From CAXBDP01 sp963974465 (GTDB lineage Bacteria; Bacteroidota; Bacteroidia; Cytophagales; Cyclobacteriaceae): DNA of 64,000 bases. The stretch is taken from the NCBI GenBank assembly GCA_049340005.1, contig JBMPIY010000016.1. One strand, written 5' to 3'. The notes beneath the pieces were generated by a model, which was given only the letters and a program-made list of their open reading frames with translations, was not told the origin of the DNA and did not search any database. Shown here in pieces: positions 28,201 to 36,244 of this stretch (positions are counted from its first letter, which is position 1; the number at the start of each line of letters is the position of its first letter). A program made the translations under genes and the position numbers.

Positions 28201-29976
28201 TGCTTTCGAGCCTAAAGTAAGGGTATCAGTGTAATTACCTGCTTGGTTGCCAATCAAGAGGAAGTAATTCCCTCCATTGCCTGTATATGATATTGGTGAC
28301 CAAGACACTGTAGCAGTGGTTGGTTTAATGTTACTCACCGCAATGTTTAATGGATATCGAGTTTGTGTAGAAGCCCATCCTAGCGCACCGGGCTTAGCAA
28401 CGAGTCCAGAGTTTATGCTAGCATTATTTGTAAACAAGCCATTATAACTAATATTAAATGCACTAGCTCCCGAGATATTAAGAATTTCTTCTGGGATTTC
28501 CCCTACTAAAGCATTTGAGTTCAGCTCGAGAATCGACACTTTGGTTAGTCCACCTAGTTCAGGAGCTAATCCACCCGTAAGGCTATTGTTTGACAGTTGG
28601 AGCCTTGTAAGCTCCTCGAGATTTCCAAAAGAAGCTGGGATTTCACCATTAAGCTTATTATCCTTCAAGTTCAATAAGAAAAGCTGACCTAAATCGCCTA
28701 ATTCAGCAGGAAGTTCGCCTTCCAAGTTATTATTGTCGAGAGTAATTTGTCTAACCCAGAGTGTATCATTAATATTTGTAATGGTGACTCCATGCCATAA
28801 GTGCTCAAAACCGGGGTCTAAAAATTCACCATCTATATTTTTCCAGTTAGTGTTTACTGTCCAACTATCTCCGTCAGTATTATTATATAAAGCAATTAAT
28901 GCTTCTCTTTCTGCAGGTAAAATACTTTTGAGTGTTGTTCCAGATACTTGAGCAGAATTTGTACTGTAAACTACATTGCTATTACTAGCGTGAATATCTG
29001 TGAAGCTTTGAATAGTAAAATAATAGGTAGAATCATTATCCAGATTTTCAACTGTAACTGAAAGGCTATCTTTTTGAGGAATGAAAAGCGAATCGGAGTA
29101 TAATCCGTTCGTTTTTCCATAAAGTATTAAATAGCCTCCTTCTTCATCTGTATAATCAATTTCATCCCAACTAAGCGAAATTTTATCTGCAGAAATTACT
29201 TGTCTTGCTACATTAATAGGGGCAAGGGTTTGGGTATTCAGCCAATTGGCTTGTATGCCATCAACAAAGTTTTTTGTTGGAGTATCAGGAGCAAATAGTC
29301 CATTGTAGGATAAACTAAGATCCGTTAATGCAATCAAATTTGTAAATGATGTTGGTAATGCTCCTCTCAAAGTATTTCCTTCCAATCGCAATTTTGTAAG
29401 ATTCACCAAATTCCCAATTTCTGAAGGGATAGCTCCAACCAAGCTATTTCGTGCCAAACGAACTTCTGTAAGATTTGTCAAATTCCCAATCCAACCGGGG
29501 ATGGTATCAACAATATTATTGTTATTAAGTCCTAGTTCAATTAATTGAGTATTTGAATTTAATGGATCAAGCTCACCGGAAATATTATTACCATCCAGAT
29601 TTAGGACTTCTAAAAAGGGTAGATTCTCTAATGAGTCTGTTAGTATACCTGTAAGATTATTAGATGGTAGATTTATCTCCTTCACCACCAAGTTAGGACC
29701 TTGCATACCAAGAGTTACGCCAAACCAAGTGTTTTCAGTGCCACTTGCCGTAAAGTTACCACCAGACTTCCATCCTGTTTTGTTTGTCCAACTGTCACCA
29801 TTTAGCTTATTGTAAAAGCTAATAAGTGCTTCTCTTTCCTGTTGCGATATGGATTGTGCATTCGCTTTAAATCCTGCTAAAAAACCAGAAAAGATGATCA
29901 ATGAAAGAACAAACCATTTCTTAAGGTAATTATGAGAATTCTGAAAAGTTAAATTGTAGGTAGAATTTGATTTCAT
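25264..29976 (-). CDS. Giant LRR, FnIII and Ig-like surface protein with T9SS sorting domain
   Basis: A 1570-residue protein. After the signal peptide (cut near KANAQ, residue 41) come three modules, each starting EREALI-x-x-YN-x-x-x-GDSWT or a variant (about residues 45, 355 and 645), holding leucine-rich repeats of the plant/bacterial type (LTGEIP, LxxLxLxxNxLxG) and closing with an FnIII domain. Two further FnIII domains (about 915-1100) and five Ig/PKD-like repeats (about 1105-1480; CxG ... YQW ... GNY-x-VRV) follow. The C-terminus FPNPVSDMLNV ... GQYLITVRS is a type A T9SS sorting domain. It is therefore a cell-surface or secreted adhesin-like protein. The last Ig repeat has lost its FCxG start. 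Co-transcribed with the next small lipoprotein. Confidence 0.9.
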   Translation of the reverse strand: MKSNSTYNLTFQNSHNYLKKWFVLSLIIFSGFLAGFKANAQSISQQEREALISFYNKLNGDSWTNKTGWKSGGNFTASGTENTWFGVTLGMQGPNLVVKEINLPSNNLTGILTDSLENLPFLEVLNLDGNNISGELDPLNSNTQLIELGLNNNNIVDTIPGWIGNLTNLTEVRLARNSLVGAIPSEIGNLVNLTKLRLEGNTLRGALPTSFTNLIALTDLSLSYNGLFAPDTPTKNFVDGIQANWLNTQTLAPINVARQVISADKISLSWDEIDYTDEEGGYLILYGKTNGLYSDSLFIPQKDSLSVTVENLDNDSTYYFTIQSFTDIHASNSNVVYSTNSAQVSGTTLKSILPAEREALIALYNNTDGDSWTVNTNWKNIDGEFLDPGFEHLWHGVTITNINDTLWVRQITLDNNNLEGELPAELGDLGQLFLLNLKDNKLNGEIPASFGNLEELTRLQLSNNSLTGGLAPELGGLTKVSILELNSNALVGEIPEEILNISGASAFNISYNGLFTNNASINSGLVAKPGALGWASTQTRYPLNIAVSNIKPTTATVSWSPISYTGNGGNYFLLIGNQAGNYTDTLTLGSKATNQFVLTDLEPGTNYHFAIQAFTPSHGNNANAIRSALSPNQTFSTPAILSTAERNTLIAIFNSTGGNSWTTRTNWKTNPNTFNAVGTEGTWHGVTLELAGSSGFLTVTELDLSFNNLTGEIPPAIFELANLKKLKLNGNKLTGAISANISALTQLHELRLDQNAFIGALTNSLQDLQNLTVLNLRYNGFYTENDPLNTFVTTLDADWKKTQTIAPSNFVSEELSPTSTKITWSPIEYTGNDGYYILKYGTAPGVYTQTAQTTDKSTSEITLNNLNPAGTYFMVMQTVTQQHQNNLNIITSENSPEFQFFALPPPPPKVVLTAPTNESKNLGLNLNLRWEGQLGIQDYQLQVSRNVGFTDIVRDEVIPNAANYNIEALTHNTRYFWRVRARNSGGYGEWSTSWEFKTLLATPFTAAPSNPTCISVQPVEFSWQSIAGANRYIFQVSTESSFTTLVQDRQNLQSTSITISDLPANGTYYWRVKAANTNGDESNWSPTSRISLFSEVAISGETAFCAGVGSVTFTAPPGATSYLWYRNGSPLSGASQREFTATQAGNYYVQVGSSIGCVFLTQPVTVTTYSIATPTVTFSGSASICEGATKELTSSIAAAYQWFRNGEEIQGANQRTYIANQTGNYTVRTTNDQGCTATSTSTSISVNPLPPATISYTGGLDLCQGQSLLLNASIVSGGSYQWLNNNNPITGATASTFTANQTGNYSVRVTNTQGCSTTSNAVAITVSPNPGSTITASGPLTFCEGGNVTLTAPEADSYQWKLGNQNIDGATSRTLQVSEAGSYRVIATNNNLCAVTSTPVNVAVQALPVATITMNGPELSAPGGDFNYQWYKDGNEIAGETGRTFTTFTSGSYQVRVTAASGLGCSTLSDAQQLTITSNENGRVDPSVLFTAFPNPVSDMLNVRIRKTSELNNPAVRLYTMDGKELGSFATTEDGDYYVAMINMSNYRSGQYLITVRSKKTVLRKSILKH

Positions 29977-30036
29977 ACGCAGGATTATTTCTTGGAAAGA
30001 AAAAAGTCTAAATCGAAAAAGTAATAATTACAATTG

Positions 30037-30044
30037 CAAAAGTA
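30037..30044 (-). promoter_or_regulatory. Promoter -7 element (TACTTTTG) of the T9SS cargo gene
   Basis: The minus strand reads TACTTTTG, an exact TAnnTTTG, 60 bases before the ATG of the large surface protein. The -33 half is weak. Confidence 0.45.
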
Positions 30045-30139
30045 GTCATATACTTCAATAGATGAAAAGAGAGAGGTAAAATATATTTGAAATATTTTAC
30101 TAAGCTCCTGATTTTCTATTCAATTGGCTTTCTGATTTG

Positions 30140-30724
30140 CTAGAGGTTTCTAACCAAGGTATTCAATTCCTTATAAAATCTTGCAACAGGAAAACCAACC
30201 ACGTTGAAGTAACAACCTTGGATTCCACTTACACCAATTAGCCCAATCCATTCTTGGATGCCATAAGCGCCAGCTTTGTCTAATGGCATAAAGTTTATAA
30301 TATAATATTGTATTTCTTCGGTAGATAATTTTTTAAAGGTCACATTCGTTTCTTCCGAAAATGAATGAATAAAGCTCTTGCTGCGTAGGCAAACTCCGGT
30401 AATCACTTTATGAGTTGTACCACTTAGTTTCATCAACATTTCCGCAGCTTGTGAGGGTGATTCGGGTTTTCCAAGTATTTCACCTCCCGCTTCTACTATG
30501 GTGTCAGATGCAATAATTAGTTCATTTTCAGACAAAATACTTACTCCCAGAGCTTTCTTCTCTGCCAGGTATATTGGAACTAGGCTTGCCTGCATTTCGC
30601 TAGGGAAATCTTCCTTAACATTTTGAGTTCTTATTTCAAACTCAAAGCCTGCTTCTTCAAGAAGTTGTTTCCGTCGCGGAGATTTGGAGGCAAGGATCAG
30701 TCGGAAAGGTAAATTCTGAATCAT
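30140..30724 (-). CDS. maf: Maf-like nucleoside triphosphate pyrophosphatase
   Basis: A 194-residue protein of the Maf/HAM1 fold that hydrolyses non-canonical or surplus nucleotides to the monophosphate. Motifs: LASKSPRRKQLLEEAG at the N-terminus, then SDTIVEAGGEILGKPES and DKAGAYGIQEW. ATG 30724 (MIQNLPF) is chosen because the family begins just before LASxSPRR; an in-frame ATG at 30748 adds eight residues. Either way the gene starts inside the DUF1015 gene, overlapping it by 68 bases (92 with the longer start). Confidence 0.92.
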   Translation of the reverse strand: MIQNLPFRLILASKSPRRKQLLEEAGFEFEIRTQNVKEDFPSEMQASLVPIYLAEKKALGVSILSENELIIASDTIVEAGGEILGKPESPSQAAEMLMKLSGTTHKVITGVCLRSKSFIHSFSEETNVTFKKLSTEEIQYYIINFMPLDKAGAYGIQEWIGLIGVSGIQGCYFNVVGFPVARFYKELNTLVRNL

Positions 30725-31985
30725 TGATTGAGCTAAATAAGAATCCACAAATCACTTTTGGATAAAAGTAGGTTGATTTTTGCGGTAAGGTATATCCTGA
30801 GTCACAAACTTTCACGACTTCATCTATTGTAATTTCATTGGTAACAATGGCCATTTGAGATTGACCTTTGATTACTTGGGTAAGGCAATCAGTGAAATTG
30901 CGCTCGAATGTAATTTTGTCACTTTTTCTCTGTTGAGAGCCGGGAATGCCAAGTACTTTTTCGATGATATAGTAATGGAGGACAGTAAGATCCAGCTCAC
31001 GAACTTCTTTGGGAAATTTCCAGTCCATCAGCGCTAAGACCTCAGGTTTCAGTCTGAGCTTAAAAGCTCTTTCAGGAAGGATTAATCCGAACGCCCATTC
31101 TTTGCCGTGGATAATTTCTGGAATATCAGGAGCATTTTCCAGTGGTTTTAACGTGAAGTAAGTTTCTAATTTTTTCAGAAACTCATCCTCATCAAAATTT
31201 TCAATATCCTTTATCAAACGGTGAGTTGGCAAAATCCTAAAACCATCATTTTGTGTATTGGTAAGATACATCAAATGGTAATTCCAACTTTCATCGCCAG
31301 TGAAATCTGGCTTTTCCAGTTTTCTTTGTCTTTGCAGCTCAAGGGATCCTTCATATCTGTGGTGACCATCTGCAAGAATCACTTTCTTATTCTTGAGTGT
31401 TTCCATAAATATTCGGATTACCTTCATATCATGTATTACCGAAAAGACATCGCGAACGCCTTGATAATCTTCTGTTTCGTAGATAGGGTACTGAATACTC
31501 TCATCCATGTATTGCTCGAGGATTTTATCATCATCCGTGTAGAGCCCATGAGTAGCACTTGCATGAAGTTGTGTGGTTTTTAGTAATTCTACCCTATCGT
31601 TTACAGCTTTGGGAATAGTATTTTCATGACGGAGAATTACTTTGTCTTCAAATTCATGAGTTTTAATATGGCAGATAAAACCTTTTCTACAATACTGCTG
31701 CTGACTACCAGGCATTGTGTAGTATTGGTAATAAACATAAATGCCGGGTATTTGATCTTGCTGCAAAATGCCCGATTTCTTCCAAACGTCCATTAGCATT
31801 GCAGCATTTTGCGCAGGAGCTGGACCAGAAGGAACAGAAAGGTGAATGCTATTGAATGGATGTTGATAAAGTTTGAGGCGCTGTTTATCAGACACAACAT
31901 CAAACAAAGGAGAAGTTAATTCTTCTATATTGTCAGACAATTGCTTATTGTACCGCCAAGCTTTTATAGGTAGGATTTCGGCCAT
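30657..31985 (-). CDS. DUF1015 family protein
   Basis: A 442-residue cytoplasmic protein of the DUF1015 family (IKAWRYN, VPSGPAPAQNA, ADGHHRYEGSLELQ, QKSTYFYPKV). The family often lies near serine-synthesis genes, but here it follows biotin carboxylase by nine bases. Function is unknown; the ADGHHRYE block suggests an enzyme. After STYFYPKVICGF, where relatives usually end within a few residues, this copy runs about 27 residues further into the maf gene in another frame. That suggests an ancestral stop codon was lost. Confidence 0.88.
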   Translation of the reverse strand: MAEILPIKAWRYNKQLSDNIEELTSPLFDVVSDKQRLKLYQHPFNSIHLSVPSGPAPAQNAAMLMDVWKKSGILQQDQIPGIYVYYQYYTMPGSQQQYCRKGFICHIKTHEFEDKVILRHENTIPKAVNDRVELLKTTQLHASATHGLYTDDDKILEQYMDESIQYPIYETEDYQGVRDVFSVIHDMKVIRIFMETLKNKKVILADGHHRYEGSLELQRQRKLEKPDFTGDESWNYHLMYLTNTQNDGFRILPTHRLIKDIENFDEDEFLKKLETYFTLKPLENAPDIPEIIHGKEWAFGLILPERAFKLRLKPEVLALMDWKFPKEVRELDLTVLHYYIIEKVLGIPGSQQRKSDKITFERNFTDCLTQVIKGQSQMAIVTNEITIDEVVKVCDSGYTLPQKSTYFYPKVICGFLFSSINDSEFTFPTDPCLQISATETTS

Positions 31986-31994
31986 TATTCTTTA

Positions 31995-33500
31995 CTAATT
32001 CTTAAGTCTTTCTCTCCACTTACTAGTGGTTGGTGCTTGCAGTTCTGCTTTGGTATTTCCGTTTTTTGATTCCTCGAATACCATAGTTGCTAGCGTTGCT
32101 GCAATTTGATTTACATCTTCATTCACTTCCGCATCCAGGTATTCTGGTTTGTAATGCTGTTCCACAAATTTTGTGTTGAAATTACCAGAAGTAAATGCAT
32201 CATGTTGAATCACAAATTTACAGAATCCCAAGGTTGTTTGAATACCCGTAATAGTATATTCATCTATCGCTCTCACCATTCTATCTATGGCTTCCTCTCT
32301 CGTAGCTGCATGCACAATCAGTTTGGCAATCATTGGATCATAATAGATAGGGATGGTCATTCCTTGCTCAAACCCATCATCTACTCTTATTCCGGCGCCT
32401 TGTGGCCTAATATAAGTTTTAAGTGTGCCAATATCAGGTAAGAAGTTGTTGCGAGGATCCTCTGCATACACTCTCACTTCTAATGCATGTCCATTAATCT
32501 TCAGATCTTCTTGGGAGAATGAAATTGGATGCCCTTCTGCAATTCTGATTTGCTCTTTTACAAGATCTTTACCTGTAATTATTTCTGTAACAGGATGCTC
32601 CACTTGTAATCTAGTATTCATTTCGAGGAAGTAGAAGTTTAATTTTTCATCTACAATAAACTCTACCGTACCAGCACCATAATAATTACAAGCTTTTGCT
32701 ACCCCAACTGCAGCTTCGCCCATTGCTTTTCTTATTTCTGGAGTAAGCGCTGCTGATGGAGCTTCTTCAATCACTTTTTGATGACGACGCTGAATAGAAC
32801 ATTCTCTTTCGAACAAATAGACAATATTGCCATCATGGTCGCCTAAAATTTGGATTTCAATATGGCGGGGAGATTGAATGAATTTCTCAATAAAGACTGC
32901 TCCATCACCAAATGATGACTGAGCTTCGGATACTGCCCTTTGCATTTGCTCTTCAAATTCGGCTTCGTTTTCTACTATCCGCATCCCTTTTCCTCCACCT
33001 CCCGCGCTTGCTTTTATCAAGATTGGATAACCAACTTCCATTGCTTTTTTCTTGGCGGCCTGGACATCATCAATTGCTTGATCGGTACCTGGCACCATAG
33101 GAATATCATATTTGGAAACAGCCTGCTTTGCCGCCAATTTGCTACCCATTACTTCTATAGCTTCTGGTGATGGTCCTATGAAAATTAAACCATTTTCAGC
33201 AACAGCTTTTGCGAAATCAGCATTCTCAGATAGAAACCCATATCCCGGATGAATGGCATCAACATTTAGCTCTTTACAAACTTTTATTATTTTTTCTCCA
33301 AGTAAGTAAGATTTATTTGAAGCGGGAGGCCCTAAACATACTGCTTCATCAGCAAACCTTACGTGAAGGGCGTTTCTATCCGCTTCTGAGTACACAGCAA
33401 CAGTAGAAATACCCATTTCTTTGGCTGATCTCATTACTCGTAAAGCAATTTCTCCTCTGTTGGCAACAAGTATTTTTTTAATTTTCTTCATTTCAGTCAT
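31995..33500 (-). CDS. accC: Biotin carboxylase subunit (acetyl-/propionyl-CoA carboxylase)
   Basis: A 501-residue ATP-grasp enzyme that carboxylates biotin on a carrier protein with ATP and bicarbonate. Visible: N-terminal KKILVANRGEIALRVMR, the ATP-binding ASAGGGGKGMR, FIEKFIQSPRHIEIQ, the catalytic EMNTRLQVEHPVTE, and a C-terminal biotin-carboxylase domain. There is no biotinyl domain, so the carrier and transferase subunits are encoded elsewhere. A 40-residue tail ending KWRERLK follows the domain. ATG 33500 is given; ATG 33491 (MKKIKK) is equally plausible. Octamer copies in opposite orientation lie at 32998 and 33322. Confidence 0.92.
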   Translation of the reverse strand: MTEMKKIKKILVANRGEIALRVMRSAKEMGISTVAVYSEADRNALHVRFADEAVCLGPPASNKSYLLGEKIIKVCKELNVDAIHPGYGFLSENADFAKAVAENGLIFIGPSPEAIEVMGSKLAAKQAVSKYDIPMVPGTDQAIDDVQAAKKKAMEVGYPILIKASAGGGGKGMRIVENEAEFEEQMQRAVSEAQSSFGDGAVFIEKFIQSPRHIEIQILGDHDGNIVYLFERECSIQRRHQKVIEEAPSAALTPEIRKAMGEAAVGVAKACNYYGAGTVEFIVDEKLNFYFLEMNTRLQVEHPVTEIITGKDLVKEQIRIAEGHPISFSQEDLKINGHALEVRVYAEDPRNNFLPDIGTLKTYIRPQGAGIRVDDGFEQGMTIPIYYDPMIAKLIVHAATREEAIDRMVRAIDEYTITGIQTTLGFCKFVIQHDAFTSGNFNTKFVEQHYKPEYLDAEVNEDVNQIAATLATMVFEESKNGNTKAELQAPTTSKWRERLKN

Positions 33501-33520
33501 AAAAAATAGGATATAATAGG

Positions 33521-33550
33521 CAAATCTATCTCGAAAGATAGGAACTCAAA
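33521..33550 (-). promoter_or_regulatory. Promoter of accC
   Basis: On the minus strand TTTG (33550-33547), an 18-base spacer and TAGATTTG (33528-33521) match the Bacteroidota -33/-7 consensus. Transcription would begin only about 10-25 bases before the start codon. Confidence 0.65.
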
Positions 33551-33570
33551 GTAAAGGGAAATAGCTCTTT

Positions 33571-33600
33571 TTGACAAAACTCATAATAGTGTTAGTTTTG
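33571..33600 (+). promoter_or_regulatory. Promoter of the alpha-oxoamine synthase gene
   Basis: TTG at 33571-33573, a 19-base spacer and TAGTTTTG at 33593-33600 match the consensus exactly. It is back to back with the accC promoter, 20 bases apart. The start codon lies 13 bases after the -7 box. Confidence 0.75.
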
Positions 33601-33613
33601 TGAGTATTTTGAC

Positions 33614-34897
33614 TTGAAAATTTCGTCAAACCAAAAATCTAATCTATTGGATCTTTTTGAAAAATTAATCAAAAATAGAGGGCCTCTAGGCAAACATTCT
33701 GATTTGTCTGAGGGGTACTTCATGTTCCCTAAACTTGAGGGAGAAATAAAACCTAGAATGATGTTCCAAGGTAAGGAAGTCCTTACTTGGAGTTTAAACA
33801 ATTATCTAGGCCTTGCAAACCACCCCGAAGTGCGCAAAGCTGATGCAGATGCCGCAGCGAAATATGGTATGGCGTACCCAATGGGAGCAAGGATGATGTC
33901 TGGTAATACCAATTACCATGAGCAGTTGGAAAACGAACTAGCAGCATTTGTTGGTAAGGAAGCCGCATATTTAATGAATTTTGGCTACCAAGGTGTAGTG
34001 TCGATTATCGATGCAGTTGTGGATAGGCATGATATCATTGTATATGATGCAGAAAGCCATGCTTGTATTATTGATGGCGTTCGTTTACATATGGGTAAGC
34101 GTTTCGTGTTCAATCATAATGACATGGATAGCCTCGAAAAGCAATTGGTGAGAGCAACCAAAATGGCCAAAGAAACAGGCGGGGGGATACTCGTAATTAC
34201 CGAAGGTGTATTTGGCATGACAGGTAATATGGGGAATCTCAAAGATACCGTAGCTCTAAAAGAAAAGTTTGATTTCCGCTTAATGGTAGATGATGCTCAT
34301 GGTTTCGGTACTATGGGTGCGACTGGCGCTGGTACAGGTGAGGAACAAGGTGTCATGGACGACATTGATATATACTTCTCTACTTTCGCCAAATCTATGG
34401 CTGGAATTGGAGCCTTTGTGGCCGGAGATGCAGAAGTAATTTCCTTTTTGAAATATAACATGCGCTCTCAAATTTTCGCTAAGTCGTTACCGATGCCAAT
34501 GGTAATTGGTGGTTTGAAGAGACTTGAGCTATTGAGAGATCAGCCAATTCATAAAGAAAATCTTTGGAAAATCGTAAATGCACTGCAAAGTGGATTGAAA
34601 GAAAAAGGATTCAGCATAGGCACTACAGCTACCCCAGTAACTCCAGTAGTGCTTAATGGCACAGTAGGTGAAGCTGCTACATTGAGTAGAGACTTGCGTG
34701 AAAACTTTGGGATCTTTTGCTCAGTCGTAATTTACCCTGTTGTTCCGAAAGGAATGATTATTTTAAGATTAATTCCAACAGCAGTTCATACGCTAGATGA
34801 TGTTGACATCACAATCAAAGCATTTGAAGCTATAAAAGAGAAACTTTTGTCAGGCGAATATAAACGAGACGATTTGGCTGTTGCCTTCAAAGAATAG
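33614..34897 (+). CDS. Serine palmitoyltransferase-like alpha-oxoamine synthase
   Basis: A 427-residue PLP enzyme that joins an amino acid to an acyl thioester with loss of CO2. Visible: WSLNNYLGLANHPEV, the substrate region SGNTNYHEQLE, the PLP-stacking His in DAESHACIIDG, VDDAHGFG, and Schiff-base Lys260 in FAKSMAGIGAF. In Cytophagales and relatives this family makes the long-chain base of sphingolipids (serine substrate) or of sulfonolipids such as capnine (cysteate substrate); sequence reading alone does not decide. The N-terminus matches the family from the TTG at 33614 and no ATG is available before residue 37, so TTG is the probable start. A terminator follows. Confidence 0.88.
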   Translation: MKISSNQKSNLLDLFEKLIKNRGPLGKHSDLSEGYFMFPKLEGEIKPRMMFQGKEVLTWSLNNYLGLANHPEVRKADADAAAKYGMAYPMGARMMSGNTNYHEQLENELAAFVGKEAAYLMNFGYQGVVSIIDAVVDRHDIIVYDAESHACIIDGVRLHMGKRFVFNHNDMDSLEKQLVRATKMAKETGGGILVITEGVFGMTGNMGNLKDTVALKEKFDFRLMVDDAHGFGTMGATGAGTGEEQGVMDDIDIYFSTFAKSMAGIGAFVAGDAEVISFLKYNMRSQIFAKSLPMPMVIGGLKRLELLRDQPIHKENLWKIVNALQSGLKEKGFSIGTTATPVTPVVLNGTVGEAATLSRDLRENFGIFCSVVIYPVVPKGMIILRLIPTAVHTLDDVDITIKAFEAIKEKLLSGEYKRDDLAVAFKE

Positions 34898-34910
34898 ATT
34901 TGTAATTTGT

Positions 34911-34942
34911 GAAAAAGACCGCTGATTTCAGCGGTCTTTTTC
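34911..34942 (+). terminator. Intrinsic terminator
   Basis: A 15-bp stem (GAAAAAGACCGCTGA at 34911-34925 and its complement at 34928-34942), ending in five T on the plus strand, just after the alpha-oxoamine synthase gene. Confidence 0.9.
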
Positions 34943-35102
34943 AATAAAATGCTATTTGAATAAGTAATTTGGGCATTTTTACCAATAATTCACAAAAGTA
35001 AAGCTCAAAAATCGAATCCATTATTTGAAATTAAAATCAATTAACTATATTGCCTTCATAATTTTATTTGAAATTATTCATCAACCTTAAAAACCTTCAG
35101 AT

Positions 35103-35279
35103 ATGAGCAGATTTAGCCATTTAAAAGATTTAGTAATGAGCATGGAAGACGACTTTGAAAAATTCTATGATAAAAAGAATCAGGCAGCAGGTACTCGCGT
35201 ACGTAAAGGCATGCAGGATTTGAAGAACCTTGCTCAAGAAATCAGAATTGAAGTTCAAGATATCAAGAACGCACAATAA
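35103..35279 (+). CDS. Hc1-type histone H1-like protein
   Basis: A 58-residue protein, MSRFSHLKDLV to the TAA at 35277-35279. It resembles the short histone H1-like (Hc1) proteins of Bacteroidota, with a helical N-terminus ending DFEKFYDKKNQAAGTRVRKG and QDLKNLAQEI. Unlike chlamydial Hc1 it lacks the lysine-rich DNA-binding tail, so DNA compaction is not established for this form. It is a stand-alone gene between two terminators, compatible with strong independent expression. Confidence 0.88.
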   Translation: MSRFSHLKDLVMSMEDDFEKFYDKKNQAAGTRVRKGMQDLKNLAQEIRIEVQDIKNAQ

Positions 35280-35300
35280 TTTTCTTCCCCACTGAAATGA

Positions 35301-35337
35301 AGAAAGGCGAATGGGTAACCATCTCGCCTTTTTTCTA
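35301..35337. terminator. Terminator between Hc1 and dapA
   Basis: Stem AAAGGCGA/TCGCCTTT (35303-35310 and 35324-35331) extended inward by ATGG/CCAT around a GTAA tetraloop, with TTTTTT after it on the plus strand. It probably also serves dapA from the other side. Confidence 0.85.
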
Positions 35338-35368
35338 TTTAGCCCTAATAGTGATCCGGCTAATCAAC

Positions 35369-36244
35369 TTAGTCCATTTGGTTCATAATTTTCCGTATCT
35401 TTTCTTGCAATCCTTGTGATGGCGGTAACAAAGGCAATCTTACATAATGATCGCAAATACCCAGCTCTTTGAGCACATGCTTTATTCCTACAGGATTACT
35501 TTCGCTATACATATAAGGATTGATGTCAAGCAGTCTAAAGGCTTGTTTGCTACATGAAATAAAATCTCCTGCAAGGCCTGCCTTACACATCTCATTAAAA
35601 ATGGCTGGAAAACCATTTGCCAATACAGAAATGACCCCACTTCCTCCCATTGCAAAAATCGATGGAGTCAATAAATCATCACCTGAGATAAGTAGAAAAT
35701 CATTTGGTTTATTACGAGCTATTTGCATACACTGCTCGATAATACCAGAAGCTTCTTTTACAGCCACAATATTTTCAATTTTAGCTAATTTAAGAGTTGT
35801 TTCAGCACTGATATTGGATGCTGTACGGCCCGGGACATTGTATAGAATGACTGGGACTGGCGATGCTGCAGCAATCATTTTATAATGTTGGTAAATTCCC
35901 TCTTGAGTAGGTTTGTTGTAATAGGGACTTACACTTAAAATTGCATCTACCCGACTGAGATCGTAATAATCAAATGCCTTTAAAATTTCATTTGTATTAT
36001 TTCCACCTATTCCAAAAATAATGGGAAGCCTACCATTATTGATAAGAATTACTCTTTCTAGAATTAGTTTTTTCTCCTCAGCAGAAGTACTGGGCGATTC
36101 GCCGGTGGTCCCTTGTACTACTAGATAGTCTACACCTCCCGCTATGTTAAATTCAACAAGCTTTTCAAGGCCATTGAAATCTATACTCTGATCTTTGTTA
36201 AACGGTGTAACCAATGCCACACCTGTACCCAATAAGGACTTCAT
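35369..36244 (-). CDS. dapA: 4-hydroxy-tetrahydrodipicolinate synthase
   Basis: The 291-residue aldolase of lysine and diaminopimelate synthesis, condensing pyruvate with aspartate semialdehyde. Visible: GVALVTPF at the N-terminus, GTTGES at 45-50, Tyr135 in LYNVPGRT, Schiff-base Lys163 in AVKEASG. It starts directly after the stop of the upstream hypothetical gene (TAAATG) and is the last gene of the run starting at xseA. Confidence 0.96.
   Translation of the reverse strand: MKSLLGTGVALVTPFNKDQSIDFNGLEKLVEFNIAGGVDYLVVQGTTGESPSTSAEEKKLILERVILINNGRLPIIFGIGGNNTNEILKAFDYYDLSRVDAILSVSPYYNKPTQEGIYQHYKMIAAASPVPVILYNVPGRTASNISAETTLKLAKIENIVAVKEASGIIEQCMQIARNKPNDFLLISGDDLLTPSIFAMGGSGVISVLANGFPAIFNEMCKAGLAGDFISCSKQAFRLLDINPYMYSESNPVGIKHVLKELGICDHYVRLPLLPPSQGLQEKIRKIMNQMD

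Noticed and set aside
27250..29976. Leucine-rich repeats read as a possible mobile or phase-variable repeat array
   Set aside because: The repeats are diverged at DNA level and continuous in one frame; no short tandem tract or recombinase is nearby.
32425..33406. Several plus-strand frames opposite accC
   Set aside because: Antisense shadows of a well-conserved enzyme gene.
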